A stretch of DNA of 64,000 nt from an uncultured Oscillospiraceae bacterium (lineage in GTDB: Bacteria > Bacillota > Clostridia > Oscillospirales > Oscillospiraceae). Shown here piece by piece: positions 24,994 to 32,749 of this stretch. The stretch covers positions 1 to 64,000 of the forward strand of contig CANRHH010000005.1 in NCBI GenBank assembly GCA_947630375.1, given 5' to 3'. Numbering within the stretch: position 1 is the first letter of the stretch; the number at the start of each line of letters is the position of its first letter. The notes beneath the pieces were generated by a model that saw nothing but the letters and a program-made list of their open reading frames with translations, was not told where the DNA came from and did not search any database. The position numbers and the translations under genes are program-made.

Positions 24994-25683
24994 TCACCGG
25001 CTTCGCTTGTCGGAGCGGCGGACGATCCAGTTGCCCACGGCCTGGATCAGTTGCACCAGGACCACCAGAGCCAGCACCATCACATAGAGCACCAGGGGAT
25101 TGGGCCGGTAGTAGCCGTAGTTGATGGCGATGGTGCCCAGGCCGCCGCCGCCTACGGCGCCGGACATGGCCCCGTAGCCGCAGACGGTGATCAGGGCCAC
25201 CGTCAGGTTGGACAGCAGCGCGGGCTTTGCCTCGGGGATGAGCACCTTGCCCACGATCTGCATGGTGCCGGCGCCCATGGCCTGGGCCGCCTCCACCACC
25301 CCCGGGTCCACCTCCCGGATGGAGGTCTCCACCAGCCGGGCCACAAAAGGCGCGGCCGCCACCGTCAGCGGGATGATCATGGCCTTGCAGCCCACCCGGG
25401 TGCCCACCATCAGCTTGGACAGGGGCAGCACCATAATGAGCAGGATCAAAAAGGGGATCGAACGCATCAGGTTGATGATCAGGTTCACCGCCTGCATCAG
25501 AGGCTGGGGCAGGGGATGGATCCCGTCCTTGTCCCCGGTCACCAGCAGCACCCCCAAGGGCAGGCCGATGACGAAAGCCAGCAGCGTGGGCACGAAGGTC
25601 ATCAGCAGGCTCTCCCCCACCGCGGTGAGAAACTCCTCCTGCATGATGTTTCTCAGCAGCTCCAGGCTCTTTTCACTGAACAT
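24994..25683 (-). CDS. metI: methionine ABC transporter permease
   Basis: A 229-residue MetI-type permease with five membrane segments (for example ESLLMTFVPTLLAFVIGLPLGVLL). The EAA-like coupling loop EAAQAMGAGTMQIVGKVLIPEA docks on MetN. GYGAMSGAVGGGGLG is also typical of MetI. Its start overlaps the metN stop by 11 nt. It forms the membrane channel of the importer with MetN and MetQ. Confidence 0.95.
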   Translation of the reverse strand: MFSEKSLELLRNIMQEEFLTAVGESLLMTFVPTLLAFVIGLPLGVLLVTGDKDGIHPLPQPLMQAVNLIINLMRSIPFLILLIMVLPLSKLMVGTRVGCKAMIIPLTVAAAPFVARLVETSIREVDPGVVEAAQAMGAGTMQIVGKVLIPEAKPALLSNLTVALITVCGYGAMSGAVGGGGLGTIAINYGYYRPNPLVLYVMVLALVVLVQLIQAVGNWIVRRSDKRSR

Positions 25684-26686
25684 AGTCGGTCACCTCCTCC
25701 GCGGTCACGCCGGGGACCTCCCGCAGGTAGATCAGGGCCCGGGCGGCCTCCGTCTCGTCCTGGGGCAGGCCCAGGACCATCTCGCCAAAGGTCTCGTCCC
25801 CGATGGAGCGGGTGTCGGCGCTGATGATGTTGAGCATGATGCCCTGTTTCGCCGCCAGGCCGGAGATGATGGGCTCCCCGGCGGAGGCGCCGTTGAACAC
25901 CAGGCGCACCAGCCGGTTTTCCGGCAGCACGTGGATCTTCTTCCCCTCCGGCATCACCAGCCGGCGGCCCGCCTCCGTGCGGGGGTTGGAGAAGATATCC
26001 GCCACGGCGCCCTCCTCCTGGATGACGCCGCCGTCCAGGATGGCCACCCGGCTGCAGATCTGCTGCACCACCCGCATCTCGTGGGTGATGACCACCACGG
26101 TGACCCCTAAGCTCCGGTTCAGCTCCTTGAGCAGGGCCAGAATGGACTGGGTGGTGGTGGGGTCCAGGGCGGAGGTGGCCTCATCGCACAGCAGCACCTT
26201 GGGGTCGCTGGCCAGGGCCCGGGCGATGGCGATGCGCTGCTTCTGGCCGCCGGAGAGCTGGGAAGGATAGGAGTCCGCCTTATCCGGCAGCCCCACGATC
26301 TCCAGCAGCTCCCGGGCCCGCTTTTTCCGCCAGCCCGCCTCGCCCCGCAGGCCGTTCAGCTCCAGGGGGAAGCAGATGTTCTCCAGCGCGGTCCGCTGCA
26401 TCAGCAGGTTGAAGCCCTGGAAGATCATGCTCATGCCCTGCCGGGCCTTTCGCAGCTCTTTGGGCCCCATGGCGGTCAGATCCTTCCCGTCCAGCAGTAC
26501 CTGGCCGGAAGTGGGCCGCTCCAGCAGGTTGATACAGCGCACCAGGGTGCTCTTGCCCGCGCCGGACAGGCCGATGATGCCGAAGATCTCCCCATCGTTG
26601 ATGGTCAGATTGATGTTGTCCAGGGCCTGGAGCTGGCTCCCGTCCGGCATAGGGAAGCTTTTGCAAAGCTGTTTGATCTCGATCAT
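25673..26686 (-). CDS. metN: methionine ABC transporter ATP-binding protein
   Basis: The 337-residue ATPase carries Walker A GLSGAGKST, Q-loop MIFQGFNLLMQRT, signature LSGGQKQR, Walker B VLLCDEATSALDPTT and the H-loop TH. A C-terminal NIL domain (about 255-337) senses methionine and gives trans-inhibition in MetN. ATG 26686 is used; an in-frame TTG at 26707 is possible. The Shine-Dalgarno site is weak (GGGGTGG). It is the first structural gene of the operon, 41 nt downstream of an attenuator terminator and a Met-rich leader ORF. Confidence 0.95.
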   Translation of the reverse strand: MIEIKQLCKSFPMPDGSQLQALDNINLTINDGEIFGIIGLSGAGKSTLVRCINLLERPTSGQVLLDGKDLTAMGPKELRKARQGMSMIFQGFNLLMQRTALENICFPLELNGLRGEAGWRKKRARELLEIVGLPDKADSYPSQLSGGQKQRIAIARALASDPKVLLCDEATSALDPTTTQSILALLKELNRSLGVTVVVITHEMRVVQQICSRVAILDGGVIQEEGAVADIFSNPRTEAGRRLVMPEGKKIHVLPENRLVRLVFNGASAGEPIISGLAAKQGIMLNIISADTRSIGDETFGEMVLGLPQDETEAARALIYLREVPGVTAEEVTDYVQ

Positions 26687-26726
26687 ATCTGTCTTTTTCC
26701 ACCCCAAAGCTCAAATTAAATGCGTG

Positions 26727-26765
26727 AAAAAAGGACCGGGAAGCTCGCTTTTGCTTCCCGGTCCT
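26727..26765 (-). terminator. attenuator terminator in the metNIQ leader
   Basis: A perfect 13-bp stem (26732-26744 with 26753-26765) with an 8-nt loop is followed on the minus strand by six T residues. It lies between the leader-peptide stop (26785) and metN, so it would end transcription before the operon. Its loop and 3' arm (26741-26749) can pair over 9 positions, including G-U, with 26804-26812 inside the leader ORF, giving a possible competing fold. Confidence 0.85.
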
Positions 26766-26784
26766 GTGGTCTCAAAAAAAGAAC

Positions 26785-26895
26785 TCAGACGGCTGTGAAA
26801 CAGAGCGAACCTTGTTTTTGCCCGCGCATCATCATGCACATGCGGAACATGTACATCATAGCCATCATGCAGCTGTTGGCTACGCGGGTCTGCAT
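26785..26895 (-). CDS. methionine-rich leader peptide of the metNIQ operon
   Basis: A 36-codon ORF starts at ATG 26895, 9 nt after AAGGAG, and ends with TGA at 26785-26787. It lies inside the transcript from the consensus promoter at 26927-26955. Ten of its 36 residues are Met, nine of them in codons 10-23 (MMAMMYMFRMCMMM). The stop is 20 nt before a strong intrinsic terminator. This is the layout of a ribosome-stalling attenuator that reads charged tRNA-Met: slow translation of the Met codons would leave 26804-26812 free to disturb the terminator. A protein function is unlikely. No SAM riboswitch or T-box sequence is seen in this leader. Confidence 0.8.
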   Translation of the reverse strand: MQTRVANSCMMAMMYMFRMCMMMRGQKQGSLCFTAV

Positions 26896-26926
26896 CACAG
26901 GTCGCTCCTTTTCTGGAATTAGCCGC

Positions 26927-26955
26927 ATTATAAAGCCGGCGCCCCGGTTTGTCAA
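26927..26955 (-). promoter_or_regulatory. perfect-consensus sigma-A promoter of the metNIQ leader
   Basis: Minus-strand TTGACA, 17-nt spacer, TATAAT, an exact consensus. Transcription would start near 26920, giving a leader of about 235 nt before metN. An exact consensus suits an operon controlled after initiation. Confidence 0.88.
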
Positions 26956-27086
26956 CCGGTTCTTTGAAATTTTTGTGCTTTTTTATAAAAAACGCCCAAT
27001 CTCCTCCGGCGGCTCCCCTTTCTCTTCATGCCCTATCACTAAAAGGGCCGCACCAAAGGCTGCCTGAGGCGGCTTAAAAGCGCCGG

Positions 27087-27115
27087 TTGAAAAGCGCCGG
27101 GCTTTATGTTATATT
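27087..27115 (+). promoter_or_regulatory. sigma-A promoter of the 27.1-kb membrane protein gene
   Basis: TTGAAA, 17-nt spacer, TATATT, about 31 nt before the ATG. Confidence 0.6.
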
Positions 27116-27146
27116 TTAAGACAGAAGCACAAAGGAGTTGACGCTT

Positions 27147-28913
27147 ATGATCGCCACGGCGCTGCGCATGTTCCTCTTCCTGCTCTCCATGGGGGGCTAT
27201 ATCCTGTATATCCGAAACAAGTGGGGCGTCCGCCTGGAATTTGCCCCGGCCCTGTTCTGCGCCGGGATCAGCGGCGTTCTGCTGTGTGCGGGGCTGCTGA
27301 ATCTGCTGCCCCTGGCCTGGCCGCTGCTCTTTTTAGGGGGCCTCTGGCTGCTGGCCGTGTACGGCCGGGCCTGGTGGAGCTCCCGCGCCCCCCTGCCCCG
27401 GCGGGAGCTGCTGCTTTGCGGGGCCTTCGTGCTGGCCGCGGGCTATTTTGCCCTGCTGCTCTGGGATATCCGGGTCAACGAGTATGACAATTTCAGCCAC
27501 TACGCCACCGTTTTGATGGACATGCTCCGCTCCAATATCCTGCCCAGCTTCAAAAGCATCAACATCGACTTTCAGGCCTACCCGGTGGGCAGCACCCTGT
27601 TTCAGTACTATGTGTGCCGGGTGGTGGGGGCCAAAGAGCATGTGGCCCTGTGGGCCAATATGCTCATCAACCTCAGCGGCATCTTCTCCCTGGCCGCCTT
27701 TGCCCGGCGGAAAAACGGCGGGCTCATCCCGGTGGCCGCCTTCGGCCTCTTCGCCCTGATCTGGCGGGCGGATATGAACAGCCTTCTGGTGGACACCATC
27801 CAGCCCCTCAGCGCCGTGGCCGCCTTTGCCATGCTCTACTATTACCGGGGCCAGGGCAGAAAGACCGCCCTGCTGGCCGCGCTGATCCTCTCCTTCGTCA
27901 TCAACATCAAAAACAGCGGCGTCTATTTCGCCGGGGTCTGCCTGCTCTGCCTCTGGTTCTGGGGCGGGAAGCGGCCCCTCCGCCGCCGGGTCGGGGATGT
28001 CTGGATCCCCGCCGCCGTCTGCGCCGGGCTGCTGCTGATCTGGCAGCGGCACACCGCCATGGTCTATTATGACGCGGCCCACTCCAAGCACGCCCTGACG
28101 CCCCACTATCTCCTGTTCACCATCCGGGAAAAGCATCTGGAAAACGTCACCGGGACCGCCAAAGCCCTGCTCCGGGAGACCTTCAGCCTCGCCAGCCCGG
28201 TCTTTGTCTCTCTGCTGCTGCTCACCCTGGCCCTGGTCCTCCTCGCCCTGCTCTTCAAAAGCGGCCGGGGCGCCTGTCTCCGGGCGCTGGCCTGGTCCTG
28301 GGGCCTGTATCTGAGCTACCATCTGGGCCTCTACGCCATGTACGTGTTCTCCATGCCCGCCGGCGGGGATCTGGGCCTGGCCGGCTATGACCGCTACGCC
28401 GGGACCGGGATGGTCTTTCTCATGGGGGTGGCCTGTGTGCTGGTCATGGACGGCTTCGATCCGGGCGCCCTGCCGGCCGGCAAGCGGCCCCTGGCCCTGC
28501 TGGCCCTGCTGCTGTTCCTTCTGCCCCTGTTCCCCTACCGGCAGAAAGCCGTGTCCCTCTGGTCCCACAGCTACCACCAGAAGCTCTACGAGGAGACTGA
28601 CCGGTATCTGCTGGATCAGGTGGTGGAGCGCTATGCGCCGCCGGAGCGGATGCATTACGTGGTCTATACGGAAAAGGACCCGGACTATCTGTACTACCTG
28701 GCCCGGTACGACCTCTGGGTCAGCGACCTGGTCACGGTGGACAGCCTGGAGGAGGCGCGGACGCCGGAGCTGCTGGAGGAAAACGATTACCTGATCCTCC
28801 TGTACAACACGCCCCAGGTCCGCCAGGTCCTGGCCTCTTACGGTCTGGACTGTCCGGAGGACGGCCAGCCGGCTATGCTCCGCCTGCCCGGCTATACGGA
28901 TCCGGAGGAGTAA
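27147..28913 (+). CDS. polytopic membrane protein, possibly GT-C-type glycosyltransferase
   Basis: A 588-residue protein with about eleven or twelve hydrophobic helices in the first 460 residues and a soluble C-terminal tail (about 465-588). The first long outer loop has the acidic stretch DIRVNEYDNFSHYATVLMDM, similar in place to the Asp/Glu catalytic loop of GT-C lipid-linked-sugar glycosyltransferases. That, with the membrane layout, is the only functional hint. AAAGGAG lies 9 nt before ATG 27147; an in-frame TTG sits three codons earlier. It is monocistronic, with its own promoter and terminator. Function uncertain. Confidence 0.7.
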   Translation: MIATALRMFLFLLSMGGYILYIRNKWGVRLEFAPALFCAGISGVLLCAGLLNLLPLAWPLLFLGGLWLLAVYGRAWWSSRAPLPRRELLLCGAFVLAAGYFALLLWDIRVNEYDNFSHYATVLMDMLRSNILPSFKSINIDFQAYPVGSTLFQYYVCRVVGAKEHVALWANMLINLSGIFSLAAFARRKNGGLIPVAAFGLFALIWRADMNSLLVDTIQPLSAVAAFAMLYYYRGQGRKTALLAALILSFVINIKNSGVYFAGVCLLCLWFWGGKRPLRRRVGDVWIPAAVCAGLLLIWQRHTAMVYYDAAHSKHALTPHYLLFTIREKHLENVTGTAKALLRETFSLASPVFVSLLLLTLALVLLALLFKSGRGACLRALAWSWGLYLSYHLGLYAMYVFSMPAGGDLGLAGYDRYAGTGMVFLMGVACVLVMDGFDPGALPAGKRPLALLALLLFLLPLFPYRQKAVSLWSHSYHQKLYEETDRYLLDQVVERYAPPERMHYVVYTEKDPDYLYYLARYDLWVSDLVTVDSLEEARTPELLEENDYLILLYNTPQVRQVLASYGLDCPEDGQPAMLRLPGYTDPEE

Positions 28914-28925
28914 AATCAAACCTTG

Positions 28926-28969
28926 CTCTCCGGCGAGAGACAAAAGTCTCTCGCCGGAGAGATATTTTT
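28926..28969 (+). terminator. intrinsic terminator after the 27.1-kb membrane protein gene
   Basis: A perfect 16-bp stem (28926-28941 with 28946-28961), AAAA loop, then ATATTTTT. Confidence 0.93.
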
Positions 28970-28993
28970 CCCGAAAAAAGTTTCGTCCCCCTC

Positions 28994-29022
28994 TTGACAA
29001 GAACTGTTAGAGGTGTTAAACT
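28994..29022 (+). promoter_or_regulatory. promoter of the feo operon
   Basis: TTGACA, 17-nt spacer, TAAACT, followed at once by two DtxR-like palindromes. Confidence 0.7.
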
Positions 29023-29029
29023 ATAGCGC

Positions 29030-29047
29030 GGTTAGGGAAATCTAACC
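29030..29047. promoter_or_regulatory. DtxR/MntR-like operator 1 of feo
   Basis: GGTTAGGGAAATCTAACC is an 18-bp dyad with TTAG/CTAA half-sites, as bound by DtxR-family metal repressors. It lies over the expected transcription start. Confidence 0.65.
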
Positions 29048-29064
29048 TTTATATTCCCCCGCCG

Positions 29065-29080
29065 GTTAGAATCACCTAAC
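29065..29080. promoter_or_regulatory. DtxR/MntR-like operator 2 of feo
   Basis: GTTAGAATCACCTAAC repeats the TTAG-N6-CTAA pattern 35 bp after operator 1 and 28 bp before feoA. Confidence 0.6.
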
Positions 29081-29107
29081 TAATGTGAGACAAAAAAGGA
29101 GCGTAGG

Positions 29108-29320
29108 ATGATGCCGCTGACGCTGGCGCCTTTGGGCGAGGAAAACATCATCCGCCATGTGGGCGGGAATCCGGAGCTGAGAAAGCATCTGGAGGATATG
29201 GGCTTTGTGGCCGGAGGGCCGGTGACGGTGGTATCCGCCATCGCGGGGAACCTGATCGTAAACGTGAAGGAATCCCGGGTGGCTATCAGCCGGGAGATGG
29301 CCGGCAAGATCATGATTTAA
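29108..29320 (+). CDS. feoA: FeoA-domain protein 1
   Basis: A 70-residue SH3-like FeoA protein (LTLAPLGEENIIRHVGG, ELRKHLEDMGFVAGGPVTVV, IVNVKESRVAISREMAGKI). FeoA is thought to modulate the FeoB Fe(II) channel from the cytoplasm. The start is the first of two ATG codons, 6 nt after GGAG. It is the first gene of the feo operon, which is probably controlled by a ferrous-iron-sensing DtxR-family repressor through the upstream palindromes. Confidence 0.92.
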   Translation: MMPLTLAPLGEENIIRHVGGNPELRKHLEDMGFVAGGPVTVVSAIAGNLIVNVKESRVAISREMAGKIMI

Positions 29321-29336
29321 GGAGGAAAGAGGACCC

Positions 29337-29588
29337 ATGAACACACTCAGACAGGCGGGCATCGGCTCCACGGTGAAGGTCGTCAAGCTCCATGGGGAGG
29401 GCGCGGTAAAGCGCCGGATCATGGACATGGGCATCACCAAGGGCGTGGAGGTGACGGTGCGCAAGGTAGCCCCCTTAGGGGACCCGGTGGAGGTCACCGT
29501 CCGGGGCTACGAGCTGTCCCTGCGCAAGGCCGATGCGGAGAGCATCGAGGTGGAACCCCTGGCCGGCAGCGGCCACCCCTACGCTTAA
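29337..29588 (+). CDS. feoA: FeoA-domain protein 2
   Basis: An 83-residue second FeoA protein (STVKVVKLHGEGAVKRRIMDMG, GVEVTVRKVAPLGDPVEVTVRGYELSLRK). Duplicate feoA genes before feoB are common in Clostridia. AGGAGG lies upstream of ATG 29337, 16 nt after the first feoA. The LGDPVEV and RGYELSLR motifs are the conserved FeoA core. Confidence 0.93.
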   Translation: MNTLRQAGIGSTVKVVKLHGEGAVKRRIMDMGITKGVEVTVRKVAPLGDPVEVTVRGYELSLRKADAESIEVEPLAGSGHPYA

Positions 29589-29607
29589 GGCCGTTTTTTC
29601 GGCCGGA

Positions 29608-29625
29608 AGTTAGAGAATATTAACT
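29608..29625. promoter_or_regulatory. third DtxR-like dyad before feoB
   Basis: AGTTA-N8-TAACT lies in the feoA2-feoB gap, just upstream of the feoB ribosome-binding site. It is weaker than the two promoter-proximal sites. The gap also has a GGCCG/CGGCC hairpin (29589-29604). Confidence 0.35.
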
Positions 29626-29641
29626 AAAAGGAGCAGAAAAG

Positions 29642-31795
29642 ATGAGCAAGCCAATCAAAATCGCCCTTGCCGGCAACCCCAACTGCGGCAAGACCACTCT
29701 TTTTAACGCCCTCACCGGCTCCAACCAGTTTGTGGGCAACTGGCCCGGCGTGACGGTGGAGAAGAAAGAGGGCAAACTGAAAAAGCACAGCGACGTGACC
29801 GTCATGGACCTGCCGGGCATTTATTCCCTCTCCCCCTACACCTTAGAGGAAGTGGTGGCCCGGAACTATCTGATCGGAGAGCGGCCCGACGCCGTTTTGA
29901 ATATCGTAGACGGCACCAACTTAGAGCGGAACCTGTACCTGACCACTCAGCTGACCGAGCTGGGCATCCCCACGGTGGTGGCCATCAACATGATGGACGT
30001 GGTGAAGAAAAACGGCGACAGCATCAACACCAAAGAGCTGTCCCGGGAGCTGGGCTGCCCGGTGTATGAGATCTCCGCCCTGAAGGGCGACGGGATCAAC
30101 CAGGCGGCGGAGGCGGCCGTGGAGGCCGCGGCCCACGGGAAAACGGTGCCCATGCACACCTTCTCCGGCCCGGTGGAGCACGCCATCGCCCACATCGAGG
30201 AGGCCGCCGTCCACGATCTGCCCGAGGAGCAGCAGCGCTGGTACGCCATCAAGATCTTCGAGCGGGACAGCAAGGTGCTGGAGCAGCTGCACATCCAGAA
30301 GGACGTGCTGGCCCACATCGAGCAGGACATCCAGGCCGCCGAGGCGGAACTGGACGACGACGCGGAGAGCATCATCACCAACGAGCGCTACATATACATC
30401 GCCGGCGTGATGAAGGGCTGCTATAAGAAGAAGGCCAAGGGCCAACTGAGCCGTTCCGATCAGATCGACCGGATCGTCACCAACCGGATCGCCGCCCTGC
30501 CCATCTTCGCCGTGGTCATGGCCGCGGTGTACTGGGTGGCCATGGGCCCCTTCGGCTCCTTCCTGACCGACTGGACCAACGACGTGCTGGGCACCGAGTG
30601 GCTGGTGGAGATCCCCCGGGGCTGGCTGGAGGGCTGGGGCGTGGCCGACTGGCTGACCGGCCTGGTGTGTGACGGCGCCCTGGCCGGCGTCGGCGCGGTG
30701 CTGGGCTTCGTGCCCCAGATGCTGGTACTGTTCATCATGCTGGCCATTTTGGAGGACTGCGGCTATATGGCCCGGGTGGCCTTCATCATGGACCGGATCT
30801 TTCGCAAGTTCGGCCTCAGCGGCAAGAGCTTCATCCCCATGCTCATCGGCACCGGCTGCGGCGTGCCCGGCGTCATGGCCTCCCGCACCATCGAAAACGA
30901 GCGGGACCGGCGCATGACCATCATGACCACCTGCTTCATCCCCTGCGGGGCCAAAATGCCCATCATCGGCCTGATCGCCGGCGCCCTGTTCGGCGGCAGC
31001 AGCTTAGTGGCCATCTCCGCTTACTTCATCGGCGTGGCCGCCATCATCGTCTCCGGCATCATGCTCAAGAAGACCCGGCCCTTCGCCGGGGATCCGGCGC
31101 CCTTCGTCATGGAGCTGCCCGCCTATCACGCCCCCACCGCCGGCAACGTGCTACGCTCCATGTGGGAGCGGGGCTGGTCCTTCATCAAGAAGGCCGGCAC
31201 CATTATCCTCCTGTCCTCCATCGTGCTGTGGTTCCTGCAGGCGGTGGGCTGGGAGAACGGCAGCTTCGGCATGGTGGAAGATATGAACCACTCCATCCTG
31301 GCCGCCGTGGGCAGCGCCATCGCCTTTATCTTCTCCCCCCTGGGCTTTGGCAACTGGAAGGCCGCCGTGGCCAGCATCACCGGCCTGATCGCCAAGGAGA
31401 ACGTGGTAGCCACCTTCGGCATCCTGTATAACTTCGCCGGAGAGCTCAGCGAAAACGGCGACGAGATCTGGGCCCTGGTGGCGGCAGACTACACCCGGCT
31501 GTCCGCCTACAGCTTTATGATCTTCAACCTGCTGTGCGCCCCCTGCTTCGCCGCCATGGGCGCCATCAAGCGGGAGATGAACAACGGCAAGTGGACCCTC
31601 TTCGCCATCGGCTATATGTGCGTCTTTGCGTACACGGTCTCCCTGATCGTGTTCCAGCTGGGGTCCTGGTTCGCCGGCGGCGGCAACATCCCGGGCACCG
31701 TGGTGGCCCTGGCGCTGCTGGTCCTGCTGGGCTGGCTGCTTTTCCGGCCGGAGCCCAAGACCGCCGGCAAGCTCCCCGACCCCGTCCGGGCGTAA
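29642..31795 (+). CDS. feoB: ferrous iron transport protein B
   Basis: The 717-residue Fe(II) transporter has an N-terminal G domain (G1 GNPNCGKTTLFN, G3 DLPGIYSL, NMMD for G4, SALKGDG for G5). A helical GDI-like segment follows, then a polytopic membrane domain with two Gate motifs: GCGVPGVMASRTIENERDRR and GFGNWKAAVASITGLIAKENVV. Cys in GTGCGVPG is the usual pore-region Cys. AGGAG precedes ATG 29642. It is the core of the feo operon, followed after 15 nt by a small Cys-rich protein. Confidence 0.97.
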   Translation: MSKPIKIALAGNPNCGKTTLFNALTGSNQFVGNWPGVTVEKKEGKLKKHSDVTVMDLPGIYSLSPYTLEEVVARNYLIGERPDAVLNIVDGTNLERNLYLTTQLTELGIPTVVAINMMDVVKKNGDSINTKELSRELGCPVYEISALKGDGINQAAEAAVEAAAHGKTVPMHTFSGPVEHAIAHIEEAAVHDLPEEQQRWYAIKIFERDSKVLEQLHIQKDVLAHIEQDIQAAEAELDDDAESIITNERYIYIAGVMKGCYKKKAKGQLSRSDQIDRIVTNRIAALPIFAVVMAAVYWVAMGPFGSFLTDWTNDVLGTEWLVEIPRGWLEGWGVADWLTGLVCDGALAGVGAVLGFVPQMLVLFIMLAILEDCGYMARVAFIMDRIFRKFGLSGKSFIPMLIGTGCGVPGVMASRTIENERDRRMTIMTTCFIPCGAKMPIIGLIAGALFGGSSLVAISAYFIGVAAIIVSGIMLKKTRPFAGDPAPFVMELPAYHAPTAGNVLRSMWERGWSFIKKAGTIILLSSIVLWFLQAVGWENGSFGMVEDMNHSILAAVGSAIAFIFSPLGFGNWKAAVASITGLIAKENVVATFGILYNFAGELSENGDEIWALVAADYTRLSAYSFMIFNLLCAPCFAAMGAIKREMNNGKWTLFAIGYMCVFAYTVSLIVFQLGSWFAGGGNIPGTVVALALLVLLGWLLFRPEPKTAGKLPDPVRA

Positions 31796-31810
31796 AAAGG
31801 AGGCGCCGCT

Positions 31811-31996
31811 ATGTTGCCTTGGCTTCAGGCCAACGCGGCCACCTTGCTGGTGGCCCTGGCGATGGTCCTGCTGATCGCCGCCGTGCTCGCCGGTCTGCTT
31901 CGGGACCGGAAAAAGGGCGCCTCCCCCTGCGGCGGCTGCTCAGGCTGCGCCGGCTGTACCGGCTGCGCCGCCGCCCGCCCCAAAGCGAAGCCTTAG
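31811..31996 (+). CDS. FeoB-associated Cys-rich membrane protein
   Basis: A 61-residue protein with one membrane helix (TLLVALAMVLLIAAVLAGLL), then a basic stretch and a cysteine cluster CGGCSGCAGCTGC. This matches the small FeoB-associated Cys-rich proteins (sometimes called FeoC-like) that end feo operons in Firmicutes. It may bind iron or an Fe-S cluster near FeoB. AGGAGG lies upstream of ATG 31811. Confidence 0.85.
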   Translation: MLPWLQANAATLLVALAMVLLIAAVLAGLLRDRKKGASPCGGCSGCAGCTGCAAARPKAKP

Positions 31997-32038
31997 ATCA
32001 GATCCAAAGGGCCGCGCAAAACATCGCTGAAAAAACAA

Positions 32039-32077
32039 CACCGGGGACTGCTGGAAGCAGGTCCCCGGTGCCGTTTT
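32039..32077 (+). terminator. intrinsic terminator of the feo operon
   Basis: Stem CACCGGGGAC...GTCCCCGGTG extended by TGCT/AGCA, then a T5 tract. Confidence 0.88.
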
Positions 32078-32101
32078 TGTGGAGTGAAAAGAATTTAAAG
32101 A

Positions 32102-32644
32102 TCAGTTGAGCTTGGCCTTGGCCGCCCAGACCGGGAAGCCCTCGGCAGCCGGATCTCCCTCGGGGCAGACCAGATGGAGGTTGCCAAAGGCATCGGTGCC
32201 CTGGAGCAGAACGTCATAGACGAACATCCCGTCATCTCTGATGAACGAAACGGCCATATTGCCCTGCTCGTCCCGGGCGTACTCCTTGCCCTCGGGGAGG
32301 TTCCGGGTGACGCCGTCCCGGTGGGAGTACTCCTCCACATCGGCGGGCAGCGGTACGCCGGCGGCCTCATAGGCTTCCGGGCCCATCCAGGAGACGTGGA
32401 CATTCACATCGCCCTTGTTGAGATCGGCCTCGTAATGGGGCAGAGGATTCTCGAGATAGAAGGAGTCCACCTCAAAGCCCTCGGGCAGATAGAGGGTGCC
32501 CACATTCTCGATCACGTATTCCACCAGCTCCTCTGCGGCGGGCGCTTCCGCGGCGGCCGGAGCGCTGCTGCCGCTGCCGCCGCAGCCGGCCAGCAGCGCT
32601 GCGCACAGGCACAGGGCAAACAAAACGGTCCATGCTTTTTTCAT
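32102..32644 (-). CDS. lipoprotein of unknown function
   Basis: The 180-residue product has a lipoprotein signal (TVLFALCLCAALLAGCGG) and an Ala/Pro/Glu-rich linker. Its C-terminal domain of about 140 residues (YVIENVGTLYLPEGFEVDSF, VNVHVSWMGPEAYEAAGVPL, FVYDVLLQGTDAFGNLHLVC) is not one I recognise. AAGGAG precedes ATG 32644. A 14-bp hairpin lies in its 5' leader. It follows the kinase gene in the same direction and could be a stand-alone unit. Confidence 0.7.
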   Translation of the reverse strand: MKKAWTVLFALCLCAALLAGCGGSGSSAPAAAEAPAAEELVEYVIENVGTLYLPEGFEVDSFYLENPLPHYEADLNKGDVNVHVSWMGPEAYEAAGVPLPADVEEYSHRDGVTRNLPEGKEYARDEQGNMAVSFIRDDGMFVYDVLLQGTDAFGNLHLVCPEGDPAAEGFPVWAAKAKLN

Positions 32645-32666
32645 CTTTTTTCTCCTTATAATAGTT

Positions 32667-32697
32667 TGATTCCGGCAAAAAGCTTTTGCCGGAATCA
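32667..32697 (-). other. 14-bp hairpin at the 5' end of the lipoprotein mRNA
   Basis: TGATTCCGGCAAAA pairs perfectly with its complement around a 3-nt loop, just inside a TATAAT at 32697-32702 (minus). No U-tract follows, so it is more likely an mRNA-stabilising stem than a terminator of the kinase gene. Confidence 0.5.
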
Positions 32698-32749
32698 TTA
32701 TAACAAAAGCAACCTGGTTTTTGGTTGGCAGAATTGCACACTTTTCGCT

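Noticed and set aside
26700..26960. SAM riboswitch or Met T-box upstream of metN
   Set aside because: No T-box GGNACCGCG-like motif and no SAM-I type core could be read in the leader; the coding Met-rich ORF explains the space better.
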